Shown: positions 1 to 10,985 of the stretch, piece by piece
How the letters are laid out: the number at the start of each line of letters is the position of its first letter
Numbering within the stretch: the first letter of the stretch is position 1
Source of the DNA: Saccopteryx bilineata
Taxonomy: Eukaryota > Chordata > Mammalia > Chiroptera > Emballonuridae
Length of the DNA: 64,000 bases
Assembly (NCBI RefSeq): GCF_036850765.1
Contig: NC_089495.1
Coordinates: forward strand, 115,033,033-115,097,032
Direction of reading: 5' to 3'
Notes under the pieces: model-generated
Database searches by the model: none
What the model saw: only the letters and a program-made list of their open reading frames with translations
What the model was told of the DNA's origin: nothing
Program-made: the position numbers and the translations under genes

Positions 1-596
1 ACTAATACAGTTTCTGGTACTTGTGAAGACTCTTTTATCAGTAGTCATAGCTTTTCATCTTGTGGTGGATGTGCCCCAGTTGCTCTCACCTTCATTTCCA
101 TAGTACCTACCCTCAGGAGACTCCAAAGATCACATAATCAAGGACATAGGGAATAGAGCCAGCTTTCCCATGTCTCCTGAACTTTATTAGTTAAAGTAAC
201 AGGGAAAATGAGAAGTTTTTCAGGTCAGAGAACCCCAGATTCCCAGCTGGAGGTTTTTAATCAAACTAGATAGTGGGAGGGGCCCCTGCCCTCAGGTATG
301 ACCTATTACTAGGCACTCCTTACTGTGTCTGCATTCCATTCTTCCATATGTGCTTTTTATAGCAGGCCTGCTGTCATCTACCATGGTATATAGGTTCTGG
401 CATGTACACCAAATAATTTTGTATTCTGGCTTCAGTTTTTAGATTCTTCTCAGTTGTCTAATTTGATGTTTCAGTAATTTCTTATTTCTCTGCACCTTAA
501 GCAAACCATTGTATGCCCTTCTAATATTTGCATAGTGCAAATTTTATGCTTTACTGCATTCATCGGCTTTCTGAGACACTTTATTTAAGCTTCACT
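1..596. other. Unassigned sequence upstream of the ERV-L LTR
   Basis: I see no convincing gene or repeat here. The sequence has mixed composition and no long open frame with recognisable content. It may be host DNA flanking the retroviral remnant, or older LTR sequence too decayed to name. Confidence 0.4.
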
Positions 597-851
597 TGTG
601 TAGGATCGATGCTGGACATAGCTCTTTCCAATCCCCAGTCCCTGGTGCTGTCATCATGGATCCTGGCCATGAGCTATGGAAGAGAGAGTAATAAAACAGC
701 ACCTGAGCTTTTACTAAGGACAAAGGAACTGAGTCACGAGATATGATCAAGGAGAAACAGCACACACAGCATATACGCTTCCCCCTCCCCTGCTTGCCTG
801 TTTGCTTGCCCAAAGACAAAGTTTTGCTTAAACAGTAGAACGGGGCTTAGC

Positions 852-860
852 TATAAAAAG
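852..860 (+). promoter_or_regulatory. LTR TATA box
   Basis: TATAAAAAG in the putative ERV-L LTR, about 70 bp before the AATAAA at 928-933. This is a retroviral promoter relic and need not be active today. Confidence 0.5.
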
Positions 861-927
861 AGTGGCCCCCTCAATGGAGTACAGAGCTTTCCAACCTGCT
901 GCCATTGGTGCTGCCTCTTGTGTAAGT

Positions 928-933
928 AATAAA
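928..933 (+). promoter_or_regulatory. LTR polyadenylation signal
   Basis: AATAAA in the R region of the putative ERV-L LTR, followed by a GT-rich stretch near 940-970. Position and spacing fit a retroviral LTR. Confidence 0.45.
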
Positions 934-1030
934 GGCTATGTCCACTCCATCTGGTACTCCTGTGGTTTATTTGGGATCTTGCAATGACACCAGACCAATT
1001 GTCTGGGTCTGGACCTTTTACATTACAATT

Positions 1031-2335
1031 GGCATAACTCAGGATTATACAATCCCAAGTAACTCCCAAGTTGACTGGGCTGGCCAGTTAACTGCATATG
1101 GCATGATGTTGCTATGTTGGTGGACTCTTGGGATCTGCTAAGGGACTGATGGGGCACTCTGAAAGTCCTGTTAGTATCCTAGCTTCTCTGAAGGTGGTGG
1201 GGACCATTGAGGGTTGAGTAAGAAGAAAGACTTAAGGAGAGGTGTGGTAGCACTTGGCTCGGCCCCTCTTGAGTTCCTTATGCATCATCACACAGAATCA
1301 GCCATCAAATTGAGAAGTACAGTGTTTGGAGGAGGAACTTAAGCTAGAAAGGGAAATGGGGCTTTGCAAGCTGATAAGAAGGAGGCTTTGGGAAAACAGC
1401 TGGAACAGACTATTCAACAGTTAATAGAATTAGCCTGCCACTTTGCCTGCAGTCAGGACTCCTTGGGTCTGGCCCGGATTAGACTGGTGGTCTTTCAAAA
1501 CTGGTAAAACTTTTGGAAGTGGGACCTGGCCACTGAGAGAGACTCTGACACCGATGGTGACAGTGAAATAATGGTATTACATTTATTGATGAGGAAGCGG
1601 CAGAGGCACCCCTGGCAGCCCACCTGGGGTTAGTACAGAAGATTAAGCCTCAGCAACCCAGGGCACAGTCTCCCCTGGCCCAGCAAGTCATCCACACCTC
1701 GTGAGGCTGTATACTCAGGCCAAGCTGGTTGAACTGGCAGCTAAATTCTGCCAAGAAGGTACTGAAAGCATAGCTGCCTGGCTTTTAGGCCTATGTGACA
1801 TAGTGCTGCTAGTACATCTCTAACAGGGGAGGAGTTTTCCCAAATGTCTTCTCTCACAGCTCACCCCTTCCTATATCAGCAGGTACATGGCATCAGTTTC
1901 CAGACTGCACAGACTATATCCCTGTGGATTTGGTTGATGGTAGGGTGCCCCATAGCATAGCCTAATGAGGGGTATCTCCTTTCTTCTTCAGGGTAGTGGA
2001 TATCCCTTGTGGAATTGCAGCAATTCATCCATTAGTTAGGTATGTGACATGCTATTTACTGCTCTATTACATAGGGACCAAATATATGGAGACCCACATG
2101 TGGCCTCTCCTGTGTATTTCGGCACTCTCATTCCTATACTTTCTTGTCATGTAAGGCAGCTTATACAGGTTGTAGCTCAAACAGTCACCAATTTGAGAGA
2201 AGTAGAGCTCATGAGGCAGAAAAAGGGGGTGAGACAGGTAAAGGGAGGAAAGCAGAAAATGGACAAGGAGAAGGGGAGCTGCCCCTTTAAGAGTGAGCCT
2301 GTCAGCAACCACACAGGAATTGACCAAAGTAGACA
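1031..2335 (+). pseudogene. Degenerate gag/leader region of the ERV-L remnant
   Basis: This lies between the LTR-like segment and the reverse transcriptase remnant, so by position it should hold leader, gag and the start of pol. Stops and frameshifts are frequent and I cannot align a capsid motif by eye. The longest open frame (2049-2402, plus strand) runs into the RT start and is probably a chance merger of frames. Assignment is by context only. Confidence 0.4.
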
Positions 2336-2910
2336 TAATTCATCCAGCTCATTGTGTCCCTATATGTGTCTGTGTGGCCTGTCCGCAAAACCTGGCACAT
2401 GAGGGTAGACTATAGAGAGTTAAACAAGGTAGTGCCCCCTTGAATGCAGCAGTTCCCAATATCACAGACTTGCTAGATGCTTTGAGTCACCAGCTTGGGA
2501 CTTATCAGTATGTTCTCAACCTTGCTAATTCCTTTCCAATAGATATTACTGAAGATAGTCAAGATCAATTTGTTTTTATTTGGAAGGGTGACAGTGGACC
2601 TTCACTGTGTTGCCTGTGGGATATCTGCCCAGTCCTACTATCTGCCATGGGCTGTGGCAACTGGTTTGTTGACCTGGTTCATGCTGGCAGATGTGCTATT
2701 GTATCATGACATTGATGATGTCATGCTAACCTCTGACTCTCTTCCTTCCCTGGAGAAAAGAGCTCCCTCTTTGCTAACCCACCTCTGATAGCGAGGATGG
2801 AAGGTCAACGAGCACAAAGTGCAAGGCCCTGGCTTATCTGTCAGATTCTTGGGAGTTACTGGGTCAGGTAAGACAAAGGTGAGGCTGGCTGCGGTCATAG
2901 AAAATGTACA
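2336..2910 (+). pseudogene. pol: ERV-L-type reverse transcriptase remnant (pol)
   Basis: The translated fragments match a retroviral reverse transcriptase: a WPVRKP-type start near 2375, a segment resembling the palm (LANSF...DITEDSQDQF) at about 2518-2570, and a catalytic-motif relic reading HDIDDVML at about 2703-2728, where a YxDD-type motif is expected. The frame is broken several times: a stop follows the first motif near 2400, and a frameshift near 2585-2600 separates the palm pieces. RNase H and integrase remnants follow in the normal pol order. The wording of this pol resembles class III (ERV-L) elements, an assignment from family knowledge and not from a search. It cannot encode an enzyme. 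Confidence 0.7.
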
Positions 2911-3590
2911 GGTCTATCCACTACCATAGCAGGCCAAGCAATTGCTTGGAGATTTTAGATTTTTTAGGCTATTGGAGGGTCTTCATGACCCATTTGGCCC
3001 AACGGGGCAGCCCTTTTATGCACTATTGCTGAAAGGGGCTGCCTGGGATTGGCTGGAATAACACAAGGTATGTTTTCAGGCCACTAAGCAAGCCACAGCC
3101 ACTGTCAAGGCTCTGGGCATGTTTGACCAGAGCCAACCATTTGAATTAGATGTTCACATAATACCTGAGGAGTTGGTTGGGGGTTATGGCAACGTTAAGG
3201 TAGGGTGAGGACACCACTAGGGTTCTGGTCCCAATAGTGACGTGGGGCCCAGGGCCAATATAGTTCCATTGAACAACAAGTTAATGCAGTATACCAAGCT
3301 CTGTTAGCGACGGAAGCCATAAGCAGGACCAACCCCAATCAAAGTTTTCACCACCCACACCCCATTGCCAGCTGGATGCACTCAGCCATGCAACAGCCCA
3401 AGAGTGTGGTGGCACAGATATCCACCCTGACCAAGTGGAATGCACATATCCAACAGAGAAGCCACCTTTCCACTAGCCCATTAGGCAGAGAACTGCAGGC
3501 TGTACTAGGGCTGCTGATGTATCAGGATGCTGGACAACCAAAGCTCAAGCCAAAGATGCTGCTGCTATTACCCATCCACGAGGAGAAGCC
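2911..3590 (+). pseudogene. ERV-L pol connection region, degenerate
   Basis: This joins the RT palm to RNase H. Short pieces look like the thumb/connection part of retroviral pol (for example around 2935-3050, a region rich in Leu and Gly codons just after the palm). Several frames contribute and stops are common. The spacing between the YxDD relic and the first RNase H motif, about 900 bp, is normal for an ERV pol, so no large deletion is needed. Confidence 0.5.
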
Positions 3591-4020
3591 ATTCCTGAAG
3601 AAGCACAGTACACAGATGGCTTCTGCCTGCTGGGATACCCCACTCTGGTAGAGCACTGTTGCATGTCAACTGTGACCAAGAACATCTGGCTAGAGGACAG
3701 GGAAGGACAAAGCAGCCAATAGGCTGAACTCTGAGCAGTATGGATTGTCATCACATGGGAGCCTAGACCACTGACCATCTGTACTGATAGTTGGGCAGTA
3801 TGCCAAGGACTGACATGTTGGCTCTTGGGAATGGACACTACAGCAGAAACCATCCCCTTTGGGGGTAGGCCGTGTGGGCCGACCTGTGGCACATTTGCCA
3901 TGAAAAGACTGACTGTATTCCATGTCAGAGGTAACCAACTTTTGCAGAGTCTGGGCAAGGATGAAGCAGATGCCTTGTTGTGAGTCTGCTGGCTAGAAGA
4001 CACTCCAGCGGCAGACACTG
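3591..4020 (+). pseudogene. pol: ERV-L RNase H domain remnant
   Basis: Three RNase H landmarks occur in order in one frame: YTDG at 3609-3620, TDSWAV at 3783-3800 and a DEAD-like DEADA at about 3960-3974. These correspond to the conserved acidic positions of retroviral RNase H, which degrades RNA in RNA:DNA hybrids. In-frame stops near 3720, 3730 and 3980 kill the domain. Overlapping minus-strand open frames of 82 and 157 codons are shadows of this region. Confidence 0.7.
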
Positions 4021-4382
4021 CTGAGTGGCTACATCAGAAACTATCCCACATGGATCAGAGGACCAGATGGGAAACTGTTAAGGACCAGGACCTCCCACTG
4101 TGATACACAGAGGTAGTGATCATGTGTCAGCAATGCCCGGTGTGTGCTGAGAGACAATCACATTTCCCTGCCCATGACAGTGGGATGATAGGCCAAGGTT
4201 GGACACCCTGACCTGATGGCAGGTAGATACATTGGACCCTTGCCATGCAGCAAGGTGTCCCAGTTGGCCTTACCCTGCATGGATAACACCACAGGTGTTC
4301 TACAGGCCTGTCAAGTTGAAAGGCTAACCAAAGAGCAACCATTTGGGGGCTCAAGCAATTGTGTGCCTCATAGGTCACTCCA
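4021..4382 (+). pseudogene. pol: ERV-L integrase N-terminus, cut off by the L1
   Basis: After RNase H the frame reads EWLHQKLSH and then CQQCPVC at 4125-4145, fitting the zinc-binding HHCC module of a retroviral integrase. The following residues lead towards the integrase core, but recognisable similarity stops near 4382, where the 5' end of a plus-strand L1 begins. The remaining integrase and any 3' LTR are not found beyond the L1; a different retrovirus is found there. Confidence 0.6.
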
Positions 4383-4683
4383 GAAGTAAACAGAGTGTCA
4401 GGGCTCTCACTTCGCTGGACAGTAGTACAAGAATGAGCTGAGACTTGGGCATGCAGCCCTGCCCGGCGGTAGAGCCAAGGCTAGCAGCCGTTCCTCGAGT
4501 GGGCTCCTACTGCAAGGGCAGGGCGAAAGCCCGGAAACCGGCGGAGACCGGCAGCTGAGCAAAGGTGCTTGCCAGTGCCCCCAGGACCGAGCATAGCGTC
4601 ACACATGGGGGCGGGGCAAAGGACAAGGCCACCAACGCTTGTGCACCCGAGCATGTGATCACAGCCACTCCCGTGAAGAGAAA
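4383..4683 (+). promoter_or_regulatory. CpG-rich L1 5'UTR
   Basis: This segment is much richer in CpG and GC than its AT-rich surroundings, with clusters such as CCCGGCGG and GGAAACCGGCGG at about 4460-4550. It ends at the ORF1 ATG. L1 5'UTRs carry an internal promoter, and retained CpGs suggest a fairly young insertion or weak germline methylation. It is short for an L1 5'UTR and may be 5'-truncated. It shares no obvious sequence with the long 5'UTR of the minus-strand L1 at 38.2-41.7 kb. Confidence 0.6.
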
Positions 4684-5498
4684 ATGCGGAGGCAGAGAAA
4701 TACAACACAAATAAACCAAGAGAAATCCCCAGAAAAGGACCTAAGTGAATCAGATATAACCAAATTACCAGATGCAGAGTATAAAATAACGATTGTTAGG
4801 ATGCTCAAAGATATTAGAACAACCATAGATGGCCATTACAAAAACCTAGATAAAAAGATAACAAATATAAAAAAGGACATTGAAATAATAAAAAAGAATC
4901 AGTCAGAAATGACAAATACAATATCTGAAAGAATACAATGGAAGGAATTAAAAGCAGGATGGATGAAGCAGAGAATCAAATTAGTGAGTTAGAGGACACG
5001 CTAAATAAAGGCATGGAAGCAGAGCAGAAAAAAGGAAAGAGACTCAAAGAGTCTGAGGAAACTCTAAGAGAGCTCTGTGACAACATGAAGAGAAATAACA
5101 TCTGCATCATAGGGGTTCCTGAAGAAGAAGAGAAAGAACAAGGGATAGAGACTTCGTTCAAACATATTATAGTGGAAAACTTCCCCCAATTAAGGCAGGA
5201 AAACATTTCACATGTTCAGGAAGCACAGAGAACTCCATTAAGGAGAAACCCAAAGAAACCAACACCAAGACACATCATAATTAAAATACCAAAGCTAAAT
5301 GATAAAGAGAAAATATTAAAAGCTGCTAGAGAAAAAAAGACTATCACCTACAAAGGAGCCCCCATAAGGATGACTTCTGACTTCTCAACAGAAACACTTG
5401 AGGCCAGAAGGGAATGGCAAGAAATATTCAAAGTAATGCAGAACAAGAACCTACAACCAAGACTACTTTATCCAGCAAGGCTATCATTTGAAATTTAA
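4684..5498 (+). pseudogene. L1 ORF1p, one frameshift
   Basis: ORF1p is the RNA-binding chaperone of the L1 ribonucleoprotein. The chosen start, MRRQRNTTQ at 4684, matches a typical L1 ORF1 start; the longer upstream frame begins inside the 5'UTR. Residues from about 30 to 120 are Lys/Glu/Ile-rich heptads consistent with the trimerising coiled coil. The RRM follows, with a CIIGVPE strand at about 5103-5123, and the C-terminal domain ends with the usual YPARLSFE before the stop at 5496-5498. A frameshift at about 4930-4940 splits the coiled coil from the rest. Its length of roughly 270 codons is slightly below the family norm of about 340. Confidence 0.85.
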
Positions 5499-5653
5499 GG
5501 AGAAATAAAAAGCTTTACAGACAAAAAAAAAACACTCAAGGAATTCACTGCAACCAAACCAAGGCTGCAAGAAATGCTAAGGGACCTGTTGTAAACAGAT
5601 CAAAGGAAAAAAAGAATATAGCAAAAGAAGAATACAGTTTTAAAGAAAAAAAA
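5499..5653 (+). other. L1 inter-ORF spacer
   Basis: A-rich spacer of 155 bp between ORF1 and ORF2. It keeps the conserved downstream text of the ORF1 end (LKEFTATKPRLQEML-like residues around 5535-5580 in another frame), suggesting the ORF1 stop at 5496-5498 may be premature and that ORF1 originally ran to about 5590. Confidence 0.55.
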
Positions 5654-8600
5654 ATGGCAATAAACAATTACATATCAGTAATAACCTTAAATGTTAATGG
5701 ATTAAATGATCTGATCAAGAGACATAGGGTAGCTACGTGGATAATAAAACAGGACCCATACATATGCTGTCTACAAGAGACACACCTTAAATCAAAAGAT
5801 TCACACAGACTGAAGATAAAAGGATGGAAAAAAATATTTCATGCAAATGGAATGAAAAAAAAGCTGGGGTAGCAATACTTATATCAGACAAAATGGACTT
5901 TAAAACAAAGACCATAGTTAGAGATAAAGAAGGTCACTACATAATGATAAAGGGAGCAATCCAAAAGGAAGATAAAACCATTATAAATATCTACGCACCT
6001 AATATAGGAGCACCTAAATATATAAAGCAGACTTTGATGGACTTAAAGGGCGAGATCAACAGCAATATTATAATAGTAGGGGATTTCAATACCCCATTAA
6101 CATCACTAGATAGATCCTCAAGAAAGAAAATTAATAAAGAAACAGCAGACTTAAAGGACATATTAGATCAACTCGATTTAATAGATATCTTCAGAACCTT
6201 TCACCCTAAAACAGCAGAAGATACATTCTTTTCAAGCACTCATGGTACATTCTCTAGAATAGACCACATGTTAGGGCACAAAAGCGGGCTCAACAAATTT
6301 AAGAAGATTGAAATCATATCGAGCACTTTCTCTGATCACAGTGGCATTAAACTAGAAATCAACCACAATAGAAAAATTGAAAAACATTCAAACACTTGGA
6401 AACTAAATAGCACGTTATTAAATAATGAATTGGTTAACATTGATATTAAAGAAGAAATTAAAAAATTCCTAGAAACAAACGATAATGAGCATACATCAAC
6501 TCAAAATTTATGGGACACAGCAAAAGCAGTCCTGAGAGGGAAATTTATAGCATTAGAGGCATACCTCAATAAGCTAGAAAAAGCTCAAATAAACAACCCT
6601 GCATCTAAAAGAACTAGAAAAAGAACAGCAAGTAAAGCCCAGAGCTAGTAGAAGGAAGGAAATAATAAAGATCAGAGCAGAAATAAATGACATAGCGGCT
6701 AGAGAAACAATATGGAGGATCAGTGAAACCAGGAGCTGGTTCTTTGAAAAGGTAAACAAGATCAATGAACTTTTAACGAGACTCACCAAGAAAAAAAGAG
6801 AGAGGACTCAAATAAATAAAATTAGAAACGAGAGTGGAGAAATAACAACTGACACAACAGAAATACAAAATATTGTAAGAAAATACTATGAAGAACTGTA
6901 CGCCAAAAAACTAGACAACCTAGATGAAATGGACAAATTCCTTGAATCATATAATTTTCCAAAAATCAATCTGGAAGAATCAGAAAACCTAAACAGACCA
7001 ATTACAACAAATGAGATTGAAACAGCTATCAAAAAACTCCCCAAAAAGAAAAGTCCTGGCCCTGATGGCTTCACAAGTGAATTCTACCAAATATTCAAAG
7101 AAGAACTAACTCCTATCCTTCTCAAGCTATTTCAAAAAATTCAAGAGGAAGGAAGGCTTCCAAACTCCTTTTATGAGGCGAGCATAATTCTGATTCCAAA
7201 ACCAGTCAAAGACAACACAAAAAAAGAAAATTATAGGCCAATATCCCTGATGAACTTAGATGCAAAAATCCTCAACAAAATATTAGCAAACCGGATCCAG
7301 CAATATATGAAAAAAATCATACACCATGATCAAGGGGGATTTATTCTTGGGAGGCAAGGCTGGTACAATATTCGCAAATCAACCAATGTGATTCATCACA
7401 TAAACAAAAGAAAGGAGAAAAACCACATGATAATTTCAATAGATGCAGAAAAAGCATTTGATAAAATCCAGCACCCATTCATGATCAAAACTCTCAGCAA
7501 AGTGGGAATACAGAAAACATACCTCAACATGATAAAGGCCATCTATGACAAACCCACAGCCAACATCATACTCAATGGGCAAAAATTAAAAGCAATCCCC
7601 TTAAGATCAGGAAAAAGGCAGGGGTGCCCCCTTTCACCACTCTTATTCAACATAGTTCTGGAAGTCCTAGCCACAGCAATCAGATAAGAAAAACAAATAA
7701 AAGGCATCCAAATTGGAAAAGAAGAAGTAAAACTATCATTATTTGCAGATGATATGATATTGTATATAGAAAAACCCTAAAGTCTCAGTCAAAAGACTAC
7801 TAGACCTGATAAATGAATTTGACAAGGTGGCAGGATATAAAATGAATACTCAGAAATCAGAGGCATTTTTATACACTAATAATGAACTATCAGAAAGAGA
7901 AATCAAGGAATCAATCCCCTTTACCATTGCAACCAAAAAAATAAAGTACCTAGGAATAAATCTAACCAAGGAGATTAAATGCTTGTACTTAGAAAATTAT
8001 AAAACATTGTTAAAAGAAATCAGGGAAGATACAAATAAGTGGAGGCATATACCTTGCTCATAGTTAGGGAGAATAAACATCATTAAAATGTCTATATTAC
8101 CCAAAGCAATTTATAAATTCAATGCAATACTGATTAAAATACCAATGACTTACTTCAAAGATATAGAACACATATTCCAAAAATTTATATGGAACCAAAA
8201 GAGAACACGAATAGCCTTAGCAATCTTGAAAAGGAAGAATAAAGTGGGAGGTATCACACTTCCAGATATCAAGTTATATTATAAGGCCATTGTACTCAAA
8301 ACAGCATGGTAGTGGCATAAGAACAGGCACATAGATCAATGGAACAGAACAGAGAACCCAGAAATAAACCCACAGCTCTATGGACAACTGATATTTGACA
8401 AAGGAGGTAAGAAAATACAATGGAGTAAAGACAGCCTCTTCAACAAATGGTGTTGGGAAAATTGGACAGCTACCTGCAAAAAAAATGAAACTAGACCACC
8501 AACTTACACCACTCACAAAAATAAACTCAAAATGGATAAAAGACTTAAATGTAAGGCGTGAAACCATAAGCATCTTAGAAGAAAACATAGGCAGTAAGCT

Positions 8601-9472
8601 CTCTGACATCTCTCGCAGCAATATATTTGCTGATTTGTCTCCACAAGCAAGTGAAATAAAAGACAGGATAAACAAATGGGACTTTATCAAACTAAAAAGT
8701 TTCTGCACAGCTAAAGACAGTAAGAACAGAATAAAAAGACAAACTACACAATGGGAGAATATATTTGACATTGCATCTGATAAGGGGTTAATAACCAAAA
8801 TTTATAAAGAACTTGTAAAACTTAATACCAGGAAGACAAACAATCCAGTCCAAAAATGGGCAAAAGAAATGAATAGACACTTCTCCAAAGAGGACACACA
8901 GATGGCCAATAGGTATATGAAAAAATGTTCAACATCACTAATGATTAGAGAAATGCAAATTAAAACCACAATGAGATATCACCTCACACCAGTCAGAATG
9001 GCGCTCATCAATAAAACAACACAGGATAAGTGCTGGTGAGGATGTGGAGAAAAGGGAACCCTCCTGCACTGCTGGTGGGAATGCAGACTGGTGCAGCCAC
9101 TGTGGAAAACATATGGAGATTCCTCAAGAAATTAAAAATTGAAGTGCCTTTCGACCCAGCTATACCACTGTCAGAAATATACCCCAAGAACACCATAGCA
9201 CTGTTTGAAAAGAAGAAATGCACCCCCGTGTTTATGGCAGCATTGTTCACAATAGCAAAGATCTGGAAACAGCCCAAGTGTCCATCAGAGGACGAGTGGA
9301 TTAAAAAGCTTTGGTATATATATATACTATGGAATACTACTCAGCCATAAGAAATGATGACATAGGATCTTTTACAACAACATGGTTGGGCCTTGATAAC
9401 ATTATACTGAGCGAAAGAAGTAAATCAGAAAAAACTAAGAACTGTATGATTCCATACATAGGTGGGACATAA
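5654..9472 (+). pseudogene. L1 ORF2p (endonuclease + reverse transcriptase), multiply broken
   Basis: ORF2p nicks the target with an APE-type endonuclease and copies L1 RNA there. Start: MAINNYISVITLNVNG at 5654. Endonuclease landmarks: TLNVNG, QETH (about 5777-5788), VGDFNTP (about 6076-6096) and SDHSGI (about 6333-6350). The RT has a [12 protein letters not shown] motif near 7048-7072, a QGCPLSP motif near 7618-7640 and FADD at 7742-7753. The C-terminus has the Cys-rich zinc-knuckle-like [10 protein letters not shown] near 9055-9085. Breaks seen: frameshifts near 5855 (A run), 6600, 7780, 8480 (A run), 9110 and 9330; stops at 7685-7687, 8061-8063, 8310-8312 (a TGG TAG TGG context, likely a Tyr codon change) and 9037-9039. 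Inactive beyond doubt. Confidence 0.9.
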
Positions 9473-9570
9473 AGATGAGACTCAGAGACATGGACAACAG
9501 TGTTGGGGTTACAGGGTGGGGGGAGGAAGGGAGGGGGTTGGGGAGGGGAGGGGCACAAAGATCATGGCTT
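9473..9570 (+). other. Start of L1 3'UTR with G-rich tract, then abrupt end
   Basis: The G-rich polypurine stretch typical of L1 3'UTRs runs at about 9512-9553. The text after GGGCACAAAGA (about 9551-9563) departs from the homologous copy at 12350-12528, so the rest of the 3'UTR and the polyA tail are missing. Confidence 0.7.
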
Positions 9571-9589
9571 TTCAGCATTTGCCATATTC

Positions 9590-9794
9590 CCCCCTTAATC
9601 TATAGACAGACAGCAAATATTTACTTATGGTGTTTCTACTATAAAGACTGCTGTCTTAGGGACAAATGCTGATGAATCATTTCTGCAGTTCCTCCTTCTT
9701 CAAAGACTTATATGTCAACATAGAGCTCCATGTTTCATAGGATGTACTCAAGCTCACTCCATGCTCCCTGGAGCTTGAGCACAAGGGAATGCCC
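9590..9794 (+). pseudogene. pol: Class II (betaretrovirus-like) RNase H C-terminus remnant
   Basis: In one frame the sequence reads QQIFTYGVSTIKTAV near 9610-9650 and then FIGCTQAHS near 9735-9765, which fits the end of RNase H in a betaretrovirus-like (class II ERV) pol. The following codons, across the SINE at 9795-10217, continue into VDQAT and the integrase. The same reading therefore resumes after the SINE. This retrovirus is unrelated to the ERV-L upstream of the L1. Confidence 0.55.
9786..9794. repeat. Target-site duplication of SINE 9795-10217 (left)
   Basis: GGAATGCCC here is repeated at 10218-10226, exactly flanking the SINE. Confidence 0.75.
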
Positions 9795-10217
9795 CCCCCC
9801 TTTTTTTCTCTTTTTTTGTTGTATTTTTTCTTTTATTTATTTATTTATTTTTTGTATTTTTCTGTAGATGGAAATGGGGAGGCAGTCAGACAGACTCCCG
9901 CATGCGCCTGACAGGGATCCGCCTGGCATGCCTGGGAGGGGGGGAATGCTCTGCCCATCTGCGGTGTTGCTCTGTTGCAACCAGAGCCATTCTAGCGCCT
10001 GAGGCAGAGGCCATGGGGCCATCCATAGTGCCCGGGGTGGCTTTGCTCTGGTGGAGCCTTGGCTGTGGGAGGGGAAGAGAGAGACAGAGAGGAAGGAGAG
10101 GTGGAGGGGTGGAGAAGTAGATGGGCGCTTCTTCTGTGTGCTCTGACTGTGAATCGAACCCGGGAATCCTGCACACCAGGCCAATGCTCTACCATTGAGC
10201 CAACCGGCCAGGGCCTA
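9795..10217 (-). mobile_element. tRNA-derived SINE, GCCCTGGCC-head type, antisense
   Basis: A full-length bat SINE on the minus strand. Its tRNA-like head with A and B box text is at about 10140-10215. The C/T-rich body reads as a purine-rich tract on the plus strand (about 10063-10110), and the tail lies at the left as a T-rich stretch (about 9800-9860). It is flanked by the 9-bp duplication GGAATGCCC at 9786-9794 and 10218-10226. It splits a class II retroviral pol, so it is younger than that element. Open frames in it are shadows. Confidence 0.9.
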
Positions 10218-10700
10218 GGAATGCCCTTGTTGATCAAGCTACCCAAAAGAAAATTATATGGAGCAACCATGACCGACCGAGCAAGTCAGTGTCATACTAT
10301 TCATCACCAGAATGCTGCAGCCCGGTGTAAACAGTTTCAACTTTCTCAGGAAGCAGCACGGCAGATTGGGAAATCCTGTCCAAGGGGTCCTATACTGCCC
10401 CTTCACTTGGAGTTAACCCTCAAGGACCCCTACCAGGACAACTTTGGCAGATGGATGTTACTCATATACCTTCATTTGGCAAACAGTCGTATGTCCACAT
10501 TACAGTGGATATATATTCCGGATCTATAGTAACCTCTGTCAGAACAGGAGAGGCTGCTAAGCATGTTATAGCTCATTGTCTGTATGCATTGTTCTATTAT
10601 TGGATTTCCTAAACTGGCTAAACTGAAAATGCTCCTGCATATGGAGCAAAAGCATTTACTGTATTTTGTCATGCTTACAATCTTTAAAGTTAAGGTATTA
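10218..10700 (+). pseudogene. pol: Class II (betaretrovirus-like) integrase remnant
   Basis: Integrase inserts viral cDNA into host DNA. After the SINE the frame continues with an HHCC-like zinc module (HHQNAAA near 10300) and then the catalytic core. QMDVTH places the first Asp at 10454-10456, TVDIYSG the second at 10508-10510, and TENAPAY a Glu codon at about 10625-10627. The D,D-35-E layout matches class II retroviral integrases. Frameshifts near 10385, 10590 and 10610 and stops disrupt it. It is a different lineage from the ERV-L at 2.3-4.4 kb. Confidence 0.7.
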
Positions 10701-10985
10701 TTAAAGTGTACTCAGCAAACATTTTAAGGTCAATTTAAAAAAAAAATTTAAAAGGGGGTAGTCATATCCTGGAACTCCTACAGGTCTACCATATCATGCT
10801 TCTTACTTAAAAAAAAAAATTTACATTTCTTTTGAATGCTGATGAACAGGAGACACCAAATCTTTTTCGCCTGCAAACTACTACCTTCTTCATTAGATCC
10901 AGCTAATAACACTGTTAAGTCTTTTTCCAAATAGCTCCAGATATATGGAAAAGATTTATATAGGCGGATGGGGATCCTCAAACCC
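10701..10985 (+). pseudogene. Probable C-terminal pol sequence of the class II retrovirus
   Basis: A-rich tracts at 10737-10750 and 10808-10818 bracket short open pieces including a GTPTGLPYH-like stretch near 10770-10795 and NADEQ near 10835-10850, which fit the integrase C-terminal tail of class II elements. No env is recognisable after it. The boundary with the next segment is uncertain. Confidence 0.4.

Larger units (their letters stand above)
597..1030 (+). repeat. Probable 5' LTR of an ERV-L-type endogenous retrovirus
   Basis: The segment starts near a TGTGTAGG and has a core-promoter layout. A TATAAAAAG box lies at 852-860 and an AATAAA polyadenylation signal at 928-933, about 70 bp apart, as expected for U3, R and U5. 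It sits just upstream of retroviral gag/pol remnants on the same strand. The 3' edge near 1027-1031 (…ACAA then TTGGCA) is where a primer-binding site would be, but I could not match it confidently to a tRNA. No second LTR was found downstream, where an L1 interrupts the provirus. Boundaries are estimates. Confidence 0.55.
4383..9570 (+). mobile_element. Plus-strand LINE-1 with short CpG-rich 5'UTR, both ORFs, and a 3'UTR missing its end
   Basis: This is a long but inactive L1. It has a roughly 300-bp CpG-rich 5'UTR, ORF1 from 4684, an inter-ORF spacer, ORF2 from 5654 to a normal terminal stop at 9470-9472, and a G-rich 3'UTR start (about 9473-9565). The L1 text stops at about 9565-9570 with no polyA tail, and sequence of a class II retrovirus follows directly. 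The usual end of this family's 3'UTR, seen in another copy at about 12360-12528, is absent. ORF1 has one frameshift and ORF2 several, so it cannot mobilise itself. The 5' edge is approximate. Confidence 0.9.

Noticed and set aside
2049..2402. 117-codon frame as an intact retroviral gene
   Set aside because: It is a chance open stretch at the gag/pol junction; only its end agrees with the RT reading and it stops directly after.
3545..4018. 157-codon minus-strand frame, the longest on that strand in the first 8 kb
   Set aside because: It is antisense to RNase H motifs of the ERV-L pol that read correctly on the plus strand.
9837..10529. Overlapping open frames of 72-156 codons on both strands
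   Set aside because: They lie within a GC-rich SINE or cross from it into a retroviral pol remnant; equivalent frames recur in the other SINE copies.
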